A stretch of 43,127 nt of DNA, from assembly GCA_947587605.1 (NCBI GenBank), contig CANPYB010000002.1, forward strand, positions 1 to 43,127. The letters run 5' to 3'. Position 1 is the stretch's first letter, and each line of letters starts with the position of its first letter. Source of the stretch: Candidatus Gastranaerophilales bacterium. Lineage in GTDB: Bacteria > Cyanobacteriota > Vampirovibrionia > Gastranaerophilales > Gastranaerophilaceae. A model generated the notes under the pieces. The model was not told the DNA's origin. It saw nothing but the letters and a program-made list of their open reading frames with translations, and did no database searches. The translations under genes and the position numbers were made by a program. Shown here one piece after another: positions 27,788 to 37,722 of the stretch.

Positions 27788-29386
27788 ATGGAAACATTCG
27801 GAATTGAAAAGTGGGGTATAGTAAACCCTAAAGCCGTTTACAGAAACCTAACACCTGCTGAATTAACGGAAAAAGCGTTAGCAAGAGGCGAAGGCAAATT
27901 AAGTAATACCGGCGCTTTGGTTGTAACGACAGGAAAGTATACGGGACGTTCACCTAAAGACAAATTTATTGTTGATACCGATACAATACACAACGAAATA
28001 GCATGGGGAAAAGTTAACCGTCCTATTTCAAGAGAAAGATTTAACTCAATAAAAGGTAAAATCGCAGCATACTTAGAAAACAGAGAAGTATTTATATTTG
28101 ACGGTTTTGCAGGTGCTGATAAAAAATATACAAAAAAATTCAGAGTTATAAATGAACTTGCAAGCCAAAACTTATTTATACATCAATTACTAATCAGACC
28201 TACGGTTGAAGAACTTGCAAGCTACGGAGAAGCTGATTATACAATACTTTGTGCACCGGGATTTAAGTGCGACCCCGAAGTTGACGGAGTTAATTCTGAA
28301 GCATGCATAGCTATTGACTATGAAGCTCATACAATAATTATCTGCGGTTCACAATATTCGGGTGAAATTAAAAAATCAGTATTTGCTACAATGAACTACG
28401 TAATGACAAAAGAAAACGTACTTCCTATGCACTGCAGTGCAAATATGGACCCTGTTACCGGCGAAACGGCAGTATTTTTCGGATTATCAGGAACAGGTAA
28501 AACAACCCTTTCAGCTGATCCCGCAAGAAAATTAATCGGTGACGACGAACACGGCTGGTCACCTGACGGTGTATTTAACTTTGAGGGCGGCTGCTATGCA
28601 AAATGTATTAATCTTTCGGCAGAACATGAACCTGATATTTACAACGCTATTAAATTCGGTTCGCTTGTTGAAAACGTAATTATGGACGATAAAACAAGAG
28701 AGTTTGATTTTAATGACGGCAGTTTAACCGAAAATACACGTGTAGGCTATCCTATTGAATACATAAACAACGCTCAAGTACCGTCTAAAGGCGGAATACC
28801 TAAAGTTGTTGTATTCTTAACGGCTGACGCATTCGGAGTATTGCCTCCTATTTCAAGGCTTAATAAAAATGCAGCTATGTATCACTTTGTTACAGGCTTT
28901 ACATCAAAATTAGCAGGTACGGAACGCGGTGTAACCGAACCTCAGCCTACATTCTCAACATTATTCGGCGAACCGTTTATGCCAATGGACGCTTCGGTTT
29001 ACGCTAAAATGTTAGGCGATAAACTTGATAAATACGGCACACAAGTATACTTGGTAAATACGGGCTGGGCAGGCGGAAGTGCTGCTTCGGGTGCTAAACG
29101 TATGAAATTAAGCTATACAAGAGCTATGGTAACTGCAGCACTAAACGGTTCATTTGATAACGTTGAATTTAAACATCATGACGTATTTAATGTTGATTAC
29201 CCGTCAAGCTGTCCGAATGTACCTGATGAAATGCTTGATGCACGCGGTATGTGGGCTGATAAAAACGCTTATGACGAGTCTGCAAATAAGTTAGCTCAAA
29301 TGTTTGAAGATAATTTTAAGGCTAAATATCCAAATATGCCTTCAGAAATCGTAAATGCCGGTCCAAAACCCAAATGCAGAGTATAA
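27788..29386 (+). CDS. pckA: ATP-dependent phosphoenolpyruvate carboxykinase
   Basis: TGRSPKDKFIVD, FFGLSGTGKTTLSADP, DDEHGW, LTADAFGVLPPISRL, NTGWAGG; AGGAGG SD before ATG 27788. Confidence 0.97.
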   Translation: METFGIEKWGIVNPKAVYRNLTPAELTEKALARGEGKLSNTGALVVTTGKYTGRSPKDKFIVDTDTIHNEIAWGKVNRPISRERFNSIKGKIAAYLENREVFIFDGFAGADKKYTKKFRVINELASQNLFIHQLLIRPTVEELASYGEADYTILCAPGFKCDPEVDGVNSEACIAIDYEAHTIIICGSQYSGEIKKSVFATMNYVMTKENVLPMHCSANMDPVTGETAVFFGLSGTGKTTLSADPARKLIGDDEHGWSPDGVFNFEGGCYAKCINLSAEHEPDIYNAIKFGSLVENVIMDDKTREFDFNDGSLTENTRVGYPIEYINNAQVPSKGGIPKVVVFLTADAFGVLPPISRLNKNAAMYHFVTGFTSKLAGTERGVTEPQPTFSTLFGEPFMPMDASVYAKMLGDKLDKYGTQVYLVNTGWAGGSAASGAKRMKLSYTRAMVTAALNGSFDNVEFKHHDVFNVDYPSSCPNVPDEMLDARGMWADKNAYDESANKLAQMFEDNFKAKYPNMPSEIVNAGPKPKCRV

Positions 29387-29398
29387 TTTAACAAACTA

Positions 29399-29439
29399 AA
29401 AAAATAAGCGGAGTATTAATTTCACTCCGCTTATTTTAT
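29399..29439 (+). terminator. Intrinsic terminator of pckA
   Basis: AAATAAGCGGAGT-...-ACTCCGCTTATTTTA. Confidence 0.8.
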
Positions 29440-29495
29440 AATTATTGTTTTTAAAAATTAAACTCGGTATAATATTAAAAAATAAGGATTTTTAT

Positions 29496-29921
29496 ATGAA
29501 AAAAATTTTTTTATTATTAATAATTTCTATATTATTTTCTGCTTTTGCAAATGCTAAAGATGTACAAGTGCCGCAAGCCTCACAAGAAAAAAATAAAATG
29601 ACTAAAATTCAATGTACGGGTGATGTAGCAGGTAAAAATAAAAGCAATAAAATTGCAGGTGATATATATGTTTTTGGAATAAATAACGATAAGTTATATA
29701 GCAGTGACGGTAAAATGATAAAAAATGCTGTTTTTAAAGATGATACTATAAGAGCTACAATAAGAATAAGAAACGGTTTAACTCTTGAAACAACAAGATT
29801 TATTATTGACCGTAACACAGGCGGATTTAATTATTATCAGACATTTAATACACTTGAAAGTCACTATTCGAAAAAGAATACAGGCATTTGCAAAGTTATA
29901 AAAAATGATAAATTATTTTAA
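29496..29921 (+). CDS. Small secreted hypothetical protein
   Basis: MKKIFLLLIISILFSAFANAKD signal peptide; SD aagga before ATG 29496. Confidence 0.65.
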   Translation: MKKIFLLLIISILFSAFANAKDVQVPQASQEKNKMTKIQCTGDVAGKNKSNKIAGDIYVFGINNDKLYSSDGKMIKNAVFKDDTIRATIRIRNGLTLETTRFIIDRNTGGFNYYQTFNTLESHYSKKNTGICKVIKNDKLF

Positions 29922-30913
29922 GCATTTTCTATCATTTGTTTGTGTTCATCTCTCCATTGGTAGGAGATTTCATAAGCAATATTATTTTCTATAGCGAGTT
30001 TTTTCATTAGGATTGCAAAATTTATTATTTCGTCTGTAATATTTCCGAATGGGCTTCTCGGGTTATTAGCGCTGTTTGATTCGCAGTCTATAACAATATG
30101 TTTAACTCCCGCTTCTTTGCATTTTTCAATGAATTGACGAACGTCATTTTCATTTGCGCTCATAGAAAAGAAAATATATTTTACAAACAGCATATCGGGG
30201 TATTGTGCATATTTTTTAATATTTTTCCAAACTCTGTAAAAGTTATTTTGGCGTTTAATTTTTTTATAAGTTTCTTCTGTTCCTGCGTCGGGGCTTATTT
30301 GAATGCTCATCGAACCGTCTTTTAAACCGTCAAGAATTACGTTAGAGAACTCAATCCCCGAGGAGTTTATTGCCTGTCTTATTTTATTTTTATGGAAAAA
30401 CTCTGCTATTTGCTCAAACTCGGAGCATAACAAGGGTTCACCCCCGCCCCAGTTAATAAGGCAGTTATCATTAATTGTTTTTTGTTTAATCATTTGTTTA
30501 ATAATCGGGAGCAGCCTGTATTTTATATCCTCGGTTTTTCTGCCGATTGCGCAATAAATGCAGTTTGAGTTGCATTTTGTAAAGTGATTTATTGTAAAAA
30601 AAGTGATTTGTTTTTCATAAGGCAGAGGCGGAACAACTTGTCTTGTCAGAAATTTACAACCTCTGCATACTGCATTAACGCTCTGATTAGAGTTCATAAT
30701 TCTATCCAGATGAGTTAAGTATTCATCAAAATTAAAATTATTAAAAGGAAATGGAGTTACAACAGGCGGTGAATAAGGCATTCTTGAACAATGACAGCAT
30801 TTATGTACACTAAATGGCAGAAAAGATATATCTTCATATATCCTCTGGCAGAATAATAACTCTTTTCCCGCCCATTTTTCATTAAATTTATTGATTTTAT
30901 ATTTCCTAAACAT
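29918..30913 (-). CDS. Radical SAM protein
   Basis: TKCNSNCIYC (CxxxCxxC), WGGGEPLL; extra N-terminal Cys pairs CCHCSRMPYSP and CRGC. Confidence 0.88.
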   Translation of the reverse strand: MFRKYKINKFNEKWAGKELLFCQRIYEDISFLPFSVHKCCHCSRMPYSPPVVTPFPFNNFNFDEYLTHLDRIMNSNQSVNAVCRGCKFLTRQVVPPLPYEKQITFFTINHFTKCNSNCIYCAIGRKTEDIKYRLLPIIKQMIKQKTINDNCLINWGGGEPLLCSEFEQIAEFFHKNKIRQAINSSGIEFSNVILDGLKDGSMSIQISPDAGTEETYKKIKRQNNFYRVWKNIKKYAQYPDMLFVKYIFFSMSANENDVRQFIEKCKEAGVKHIVIDCESNSANNPRSPFGNITDEIINFAILMKKLAIENNIAYEISYQWRDEHKQMIENA

Positions 30914-31042
30914 AAATGAATTATATCAAATTGAAATTCAAAAAAAAATCATTAATACATTAAACAGAGTATGTAAAAAGTTAAAAAAAATAAGATACTT
31001 AATAAAGTAGAGTGCGGATAAAGTGCAATTAAGGCGGTAAAA

Positions 31043-32407
31043 TTGTATAATTCTATCTACCCTGCCTATATAAAACCATATCAGGGGATACAGCAAAAAC
31101 CAATAACCAAAAAAGAAGAAGATGAGAAAAGTTCTCAATCTTCGCGTCAGGCTGAAAGAGAAAGCAGACAGGAAAATCAGCATTCAAACGGTGCAAATTA
31201 TTTCCCGAACGGCGAAAAAGTTGCCATTGATTATACAAGACGCAGAATAGGTATAGAACAGGTTTTATCCGATTTTAGAAATACCGCAAACGCAATAGGT
31301 GCGCCCGATGAAATTAAAGCCGAGGTTTCATCTTATTTAAGTTTAATAGAAAATCAAGCACAAAAAGAAAATCCAAACGCACAAATAATTCAAGCTAATT
31401 TAAAAAGCGCTTCGCAAATTTTAGATGAATATATAACAAATACTTTAAAAAAACCTTCAAAAGTTGTTGAAAATTGGGTAGATGCTTTATTTTTACAGCA
31501 AATAGATTATAAGGCGGAAGTAAAGGCTCTGCCCGAAGCTGAGGAAGCGGAAACTCCAATGCCTCAAAGCGAAATAGCTGAAGATGAAAGTGCTTTGGAA
31601 CATAATCAAACGGCAGTGAATATGCCTACGGCTGATGAAATATACATTCCCTCCGATCCGCAGTTAAAAAGAATGTTTATTCAAGCTAAAAAGTATTCGC
31701 AGATTAATCAAAAGGAAAAAGCGTTAGAGTCTTTTCAGCGTGTTATGGAATATGCTCAAGATATCGGCGATGATAAAGCCTGCGCCATAATCCATTATGA
31801 ACAGGGCAGAATTTATGATGATTTTGATGAGGTGGAAGAAGCTCTATACAACTATGACCGCGCCGCTCAAGCAAGCAGTGATTACAACATTAAAGCTAAA
31901 TCTCACATGTATATGGGCAGGATATATGACGACTATGTAAGATTAACCCCTGCCGTTGAGCATTATTGCGCGGCTGTGTCATTTTCGGGCGAGAGCGATA
32001 ATTTAAAACTCCAAAGTCAAGCCTTAGCTAATCTTGCACAAATACATGCTGAAAAATATGATACGGAAAATGCTTTAATGTTTATGGATTTATCCGATAT
32101 AACTGCTGATGAAACAAAAGACGCTAAAACAAAAACAATAATAAGTGCAAAAAATGCTAAAAACAGCAGAAAAATTGACCAAAATGCGCGGGCTATGAAA
32201 TATTATGCATTAGCTTCAAAGGGTTATTCAGATATCGGTGACAGCGAAAATCTTGCTAAAAATTATCTTGAAGCTGCAAAAATTATGCTTACATACGGAA
32301 ATAAAGCTAAAGCTAAAAAATTGCTCTCTAAAGCCTATGCTGCAGTTGTTAATACCGATAATCCCGCCTTAAAATACGAAATTATGCAGCAAAGTTCGTT
32401 AGTATAA
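31043..32407 (+). CDS. TPR-repeat protein
   Basis: Repeated TPR-like helices (AKKYSQINQKEKALESFQRVMEYAQDIGDDKACAIIHYEQGRIYDDFDEVEEALYNYDRAAQAS...); TTG start with aaggcgg SD. Confidence 0.8.
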   Translation: MYNSIYPAYIKPYQGIQQKPITKKEEDEKSSQSSRQAERESRQENQHSNGANYFPNGEKVAIDYTRRRIGIEQVLSDFRNTANAIGAPDEIKAEVSSYLSLIENQAQKENPNAQIIQANLKSASQILDEYITNTLKKPSKVVENWVDALFLQQIDYKAEVKALPEAEEAETPMPQSEIAEDESALEHNQTAVNMPTADEIYIPSDPQLKRMFIQAKKYSQINQKEKALESFQRVMEYAQDIGDDKACAIIHYEQGRIYDDFDEVEEALYNYDRAAQASSDYNIKAKSHMYMGRIYDDYVRLTPAVEHYCAAVSFSGESDNLKLQSQALANLAQIHAEKYDTENALMFMDLSDITADETKDAKTKTIISAKNAKNSRKIDQNARAMKYYALASKGYSDIGDSENLAKNYLEAAKIMLTYGNKAKAKKLLSKAYAAVVNTDNPALKYEIMQQSSLV

Positions 32408-32476
32408 TTTATATTTCAAATTGGACAAAAAATCCTTTTTAGTTTTAAATAAGTGTATCAATAAAAAGGTATTTTT

Positions 32477-33817
32477 ATGAAAATTGTAATATACGGTGCA
32501 AACGAACTGGCATGTTTAATTGCAACAAGGTTATTTGAAGACCACGATATAATAATTATAGATGATGACCCGAATAATAACAGGGAAAGTTTTGATAAGT
32601 TGGATTTGGAATATGTTCAGGGTTCAGGTTCTAATATAAGTGTATTAGAGTCTGTCGGGATAAAAAATGCCGATATATTTATTGCTTGTACATATAATGA
32701 TGAGGCGAATATTGTTGCCTGTTTAACTGTAATTAATATGACAAAGCTCAAAACGGTTTGTTTTGTAAGTAAAAAAGAAAATGTTGATTCGCTCTCGCTT
32801 GTGCGAGGTTCAAAGTATCAAAAAGAATTGATGATTGACTATGTGCTTTGGCCCGAAGAACTTATGACACAAGAAATATTCAGAATTATAACCGTTCCCA
32901 ATGCAATAGATGTTGAGGATTTTGCAAACGGTAAAGCCAGATTACTTGAATACAGGGTTGAAGACGGTACTAAGTTTATTAATAAAAAAATAAAAGATTG
33001 TAATTTCCCCGATGAAACCTTAATTGTCGGTATTACAAGAGATAACACGCTGTTTATTCCAAACGGTGATACCGAGCTATTGCTTAATGATAAAGTAATA
33101 TTTATGGGTTCATCATATTCTTTGGATATATTGGCAAACAGATTTTTCCAGGAAACAAATGATGTAAAACAAGTAACAATAATAGGCGGCGGCAGTGTCG
33201 GACAAATGCTTGCAAGTAATCTTGAAAAAGCAAATATGAAAATTAAAATCATAGAGCTTGATTACAAACGATGTGAAGAATTAACCGAAGGATTAAAAAA
33301 CACATTGGTAATAAACGGCGACGGAGCGAATTTTGAACTTCTTGAAGAAGAAAGAGTCGGCGAATCTGATGTAGTTGTCTGCGTTACTGACAACGATGAA
33401 AAAAACCTTTTATGCTCGCTTTTGGCAAAGCAATTGCAAGTCCCGAAAGTAATTACAAGGGTATCTAAAAACGCTAATGCCAATTTATTTGAAAAAGTCG
33501 GTATTGACGTTGCAATATCCGTTAACGGGGCAGCTATTGATGATATAGAAAATCATTTAATAAAAACTGATATTGAAATACTTGCAACGGTTGAACGCGG
33601 TCAGGGCGAAGTGCTGGAAATTTGTGTTCCTCACAATTTTAAAAATGATATGATAATGAACTTAAATCTGCCTTGTAAGGCTATTATTGCAATTATACAG
33701 CGCAGAAACAGAATAATAATCCCGCGAGGCACTACACAAATTATGCCGTTTGATAATTTAATAATCTTTACCACGCAGGATAATTCCGATACTGTTAAAA
33801 ATTTTTTTAAGAGGTAA
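32477..33817 (+). CDS. trkA: Trk potassium uptake regulatory protein, two RCK modules
   Basis: MKIVIYGANELACLIATRLFEDHDIIIIDDD and second Rossmann VTIIGGGSVGQMLASNLEKANMKIKIIELD. Confidence 0.93.
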   Translation: MKIVIYGANELACLIATRLFEDHDIIIIDDDPNNNRESFDKLDLEYVQGSGSNISVLESVGIKNADIFIACTYNDEANIVACLTVINMTKLKTVCFVSKKENVDSLSLVRGSKYQKELMIDYVLWPEELMTQEIFRIITVPNAIDVEDFANGKARLLEYRVEDGTKFINKKIKDCNFPDETLIVGITRDNTLFIPNGDTELLLNDKVIFMGSSYSLDILANRFFQETNDVKQVTIIGGGSVGQMLASNLEKANMKIKIIELDYKRCEELTEGLKNTLVINGDGANFELLEEERVGESDVVVCVTDNDEKNLLCSLLAKQLQVPKVITRVSKNANANLFEKVGIDVAISVNGAAIDDIENHLIKTDIEILATVERGQGEVLEICVPHNFKNDMIMNLNLPCKAIIAIIQRRNRIIIPRGTTQIMPFDNLIIFTTQDNSDTVKNFFKR

Positions 33818-33823
33818 TAAAAT

Positions 33824-35284
33824 TTGAACTTAAATTATGTGTTAAATTCAATAAGTTTAATTTTAAGATATTTTTCGTTTTTAATATTAATTCCTGCGGT
33901 TTGTGCTTTAATATTAAAAGAATATACTTGCGCAATTCCTTTTGCTGCGGCATCTATAGTGTCATTTACACTTGGCTTTATATTTAAAAAGAAAAATCAA
34001 AAAGAAGAAGAAATAAACAGCTTAAACAAAACCGAAGCGTTTGCAATAGTGCTTTTAACGTGGGGATTAATATGCTTAATAGGAGTTATTCCGTTTTTAT
34101 ATTTCGGATTAAAACCAATAGACGCACTGTTTGAAAGTGTTTCGGGAATTACCACGACGGGCGCAACAATACTAACTGATTTTACGCAGTACCCGAAAAC
34201 AATGTTTTTTTGGCGCTCGTTCAGTCAGTGGCTCGGGGGCTTAGGGATAATAGTATTATTTACGGCAATACTGCCTAAGTTTTCAATAGCCGGGCGTCAA
34301 GCTGCATTCGCTGAAATACCGGGGGCTCAAGACAGCAAGTTAACACCAAGAATTCGTCAAAGTGCGGCTGCATTATGGGGAATATATTTTATGCTTACTT
34401 TAATTGAAGTGTGTATATTAATATATTTAAAAATGCCTATATTTGACGCAATTTGCACTTCTCTTTCCACAATGTCTGGCGGAGGTTTTTCTCCTGAAGG
34501 ACAAAGTTTAATAGCATACGGGCAAACTAAATTTGTATGGGTTGTTGCTGTTTTTATGTTTGTTGCGGGTATAAACTTTGCTCTGCAATATAGAATTTAT
34601 ATAAGAAGAAAAATCCTTTCACTTTTTCGTGATGAAGAATTTAAAGTTTATTTTTTAATTGTTGCACTTTTTACATTATTGATTGCCTCAACATTAACAA
34701 TGCATCATTTTTATGATTTTAAAAATGCAATCAGACCGTCATTCTTTCAAGTAACTACAATAATAACAACAACGGGATTTGCTTCCGCCGATTACGCACA
34801 GTGGTGTTTAAGGGCTAAATTATTACTGTTTATATTGATGTTTACGGGAGCTTCAATAGGTTCGGCATCCGGCGGTGTAAAATTACTGAGAATTATATTA
34901 ATATTCAAATACTTAAAACGTCAGATATCAAAGATACATCATCCTAACGGGGTGTACCCCATAAAAATTAACAAAGTAATAGTGCAGGAAGATATAGTAA
35001 GACAAATGATATCATTTGTACTGTTCTTCTATGCCATATTTGCACTGACGGCATTAATACTTATATATACGGAGCAGGATGTAACAACAGGAATTTCAGC
35101 TGCTATTGCGACGCTTGGAAACTTAGGCCCCGGGTTTGGCGAAAAAATCGGGCCAATGGGAAGTTATGCCGATTTACAGACAATATCTAAATTGATTGCA
35201 ATATTTAATATGTTTATAGGCAGGTTAGAATTAATACCCTTTTTAGCCATATTACATCCCGATTTTTGGAGCTTAAAAAAATAA
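33824..35284 (+). CDS. trkH: Trk-type potassium transporter membrane subunit
   Basis: ALFESVSGITTTGATILTD, TMSGGGFSPEG, TTTGFASADYAQW, GASIGSASGGVKLLRI, LGNLGPGFG; TTG start after gaggt SD. Confidence 0.94.
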   Translation: MNLNYVLNSISLILRYFSFLILIPAVCALILKEYTCAIPFAAASIVSFTLGFIFKKKNQKEEEINSLNKTEAFAIVLLTWGLICLIGVIPFLYFGLKPIDALFESVSGITTTGATILTDFTQYPKTMFFWRSFSQWLGGLGIIVLFTAILPKFSIAGRQAAFAEIPGAQDSKLTPRIRQSAAALWGIYFMLTLIEVCILIYLKMPIFDAICTSLSTMSGGGFSPEGQSLIAYGQTKFVWVVAVFMFVAGINFALQYRIYIRRKILSLFRDEEFKVYFLIVALFTLLIASTLTMHHFYDFKNAIRPSFFQVTTIITTTGFASADYAQWCLRAKLLLFILMFTGASIGSASGGVKLLRIILIFKYLKRQISKIHHPNGVYPIKINKVIVQEDIVRQMISFVLFFYAIFALTALILIYTEQDVTTGISAAIATLGNLGPGFGEKIGPMGSYADLQTISKLIAIFNMFIGRLELIPFLAILHPDFWSLKK

Positions 35285-35349
35285 ATAACTTGCAAAAAAT
35301 AAAGCAAATATGATACAATTTAACAGGTAATAACAGTTTTGAGAGTAGT

Positions 35350-36021
35350 ATGTTTAGAAGAACTTTAACTTTAGGAATAATACTTGTTTTAGCAGTATTT
35401 TTATTAAAATTGGTAGTAGTCGCACTAAGTAAGACAAAATTGGCAGAGTTTCAGCCTGTTGCAACCGTATTTTTGCTGGATATATCAGCATCAAGCCGTG
35501 GCTCAATAGACAAGCAAAAAGAAACAATTTTAAAAATTGCCAAAAGAATGGACTCTGAGGATAAGGCATTAATATATGTAGTAAGTGAAGATGCTTATAA
35601 CGTATATAACGGAAATCCGCATAAATTGGTTGATATGAGAAAATCAATGAATAAGTACGGAGAATTTGACCCTAAAGCATACGGAACCGCTTATGGGTTA
35701 GCTCTTAAAAAAGCTGTAGGCGACGCCCTTGAATTTAAAGAAGCCGGATATAAACCTTCAATATTCATTTTGGGCGACCTTGAAAATGAGGGTGATGTGA
35801 CAAAACAAATTAATTGGAATACATTGCCAAAAAATATGGAACGTACTTTAAAATACATTCCCGATTTAAGTTTAACATTTTTATATGCACATCCGCAAAA
35901 ATTGGATGAAGTAAGACAAACACTTTTGCCTGTTATGGATGAAAAAACATCGTTAACAATGGCATCAGAAGAAAATGTTGATCAAGCGGTAAGAAAAGTT
36001 TTGGAAATATTAAAAAGATAA
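35350..36021 (+). CDS. Membrane-anchored von Willebrand factor A-like protein
   Basis: N-terminal TM then VFLLDISASSRGS (DxSxS MIDAS-like). Confidence 0.65.
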   Translation: MFRRTLTLGIILVLAVFLLKLVVVALSKTKLAEFQPVATVFLLDISASSRGSIDKQKETILKIAKRMDSEDKALIYVVSEDAYNVYNGNPHKLVDMRKSMNKYGEFDPKAYGTAYGLALKKAVGDALEFKEAGYKPSIFILGDLENEGDVTKQINWNTLPKNMERTLKYIPDLSLTFLYAHPQKLDEVRQTLLPVMDEKTSLTMASEENVDQAVRKVLEILKR

Positions 36022-36031
36022 GAGGAAATAA

Positions 36032-37705
36032 ATGAAAATTACCATATCTTCAAAAAATAACAGACGAGTGTTTAATGATACAGGTGTTATAAATATAGGA
36101 ACAGCGCCTAATTGTCAGTTTAAATTAGACTTGGATTTTGATTTAATATTATCACTTCAAAAAATGGAAAACGGACAATGGCAGATAGTAAATAATTTTA
36201 AAAGTGACAGAGTCTTGCTACAAGGTAATCCGATGGGTGCAAGCAGGACTATTGGTTCAATATGTAAATTAATGATTGGCGGAACTGATGAGTTTATAAG
36301 CATAAATTTTACGGATGGCGGAGCAAACCCTAAAGTTTTGGCAGGGTCGCTTGAACTTGCCAACAGAAAAAGCGCCGAAAAAATCCGCAGAGAGGAAGCT
36401 AAAAAAACTATATCTATGATTGAGGATGAAGAACTTAATGAGCAAGATATAGCAACATTATACGGAACAGGTGTCGGTGCTCAGACTAAAATTAAAATAG
36501 ACAGACGTAAAGCTGATATTGAAAGAAGACGTGCTCTTATTACTAAAGAAATAGCTTATAAGTCTAATGATTTACGTAATAAACTTGCTCAAAATGAAGT
36601 TATTTTGGGATTTTTGAACTTCTTTATCGGGTTTGTTCCGTTTGCTATTGTTTATATTCTAAAGGATATTATAAGACTCGAGGGGATTGGAGTACAACTT
36701 CAAAACAGAATTTTATTCCTACTCGCTATCGGATTTATAATAATAACTTTGGTATTAAAACAGGGTCAGTATCTTACACTTAGAGCAAAAGGTAAATCCA
36801 GAATATCTCAGTCAACAGTTTTAATTCAGAGAATGAGTTTATTGTCATCGTTCTCAATATTTACTGCTGTATTGGTATTTTCATTTGTTGAACTTGCAAT
36901 GGGCACTTATAGTCTGCCTGTATTAATCCCGCAAATGTTAATGCTTTGTTCAATATTGTGCATACTTTTAGGTGTATTTGCAGGCTTTATTAAAAATATT
37001 ATTTCAGAAAGCGGTGAAGAATTAGACAGTTACGAAAGCAGAGAGGATTTTCAAGCCGTTGTAAAAGATTATCAACAATGGATAAACTTATATGTCAATA
37101 ATATATCCAGAAAAAAAATAAAAGATATGAAGGAAAAAATCTTTAATCTTCAACTAAAATCTTACGGAGAGTTTTTCTTGGGTGTTATTACGGCTCCGTT
37201 CTTGGCTTATGCCGTATCTCAGACATTGGGTGAAATATTCCCCGAAGCTGCAGGTTTCATAAGATTGGCAGGCGGTGCATTAAAAGTATCTCCCGTATTC
37301 CTTGCATTGGCTTCATTCATGATTGTATTTGCTTTCCATTGTTTTTCCACATCATTTGCAATTACAAAAAGAATAAATGCTTCTAATGTAATAAAACAAG
37401 ACGGGTTTAGTGATTATAATATACATGGTGTTTCATTGCACGGTGTTGAAAGCAGTAAAAACCTTAAAAAAGAAGCAAAAAAATGGTTATTTATTGCTAT
37501 ATGTGTTGTTATCATTGAATATACAATGAACGTAACGTATTTTACGGGTGTTATGGGCGGTGACATTTTAAATATGGTTATATGTGCCTTAGGTGCCGCA
37601 CTGCCTACCGCAATACTGATTATGGAAACTACTATGTTAGGTAATACTAAATTTGAAATAATTATCAGAGAAGAATTACTTGAAAAAGTAGATAAGGATT
37701 TTTAA
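36032..37705 (+). CDS. Polytopic membrane protein with N-terminal FHA-like domain
   Basis: N-terminal ~95 aa beta-rich FHA-like (GVINIGTAPNCQFKL...ENGQWQIVNN...SDRVLLQGNPMGASRTIGSICKLMIGG), then several TM segments. Confidence 0.6.
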   Translation: MKITISSKNNRRVFNDTGVINIGTAPNCQFKLDLDFDLILSLQKMENGQWQIVNNFKSDRVLLQGNPMGASRTIGSICKLMIGGTDEFISINFTDGGANPKVLAGSLELANRKSAEKIRREEAKKTISMIEDEELNEQDIATLYGTGVGAQTKIKIDRRKADIERRRALITKEIAYKSNDLRNKLAQNEVILGFLNFFIGFVPFAIVYILKDIIRLEGIGVQLQNRILFLLAIGFIIITLVLKQGQYLTLRAKGKSRISQSTVLIQRMSLLSSFSIFTAVLVFSFVELAMGTYSLPVLIPQMLMLCSILCILLGVFAGFIKNIISESGEELDSYESREDFQAVVKDYQQWINLYVNNISRKKIKDMKEKIFNLQLKSYGEFFLGVITAPFLAYAVSQTLGEIFPEAAGFIRLAGGALKVSPVFLALASFMIVFAFHCFSTSFAITKRINASNVIKQDGFSDYNIHGVSLHGVESSKNLKKEAKKWLFIAICVVIIEYTMNVTYFTGVMGGDILNMVICALGAALPTAILIMETTMLGNTKFEIIIREELLEKVDKDF

Positions 37706-37722
37706 TTTAAAGGAAAATAATA

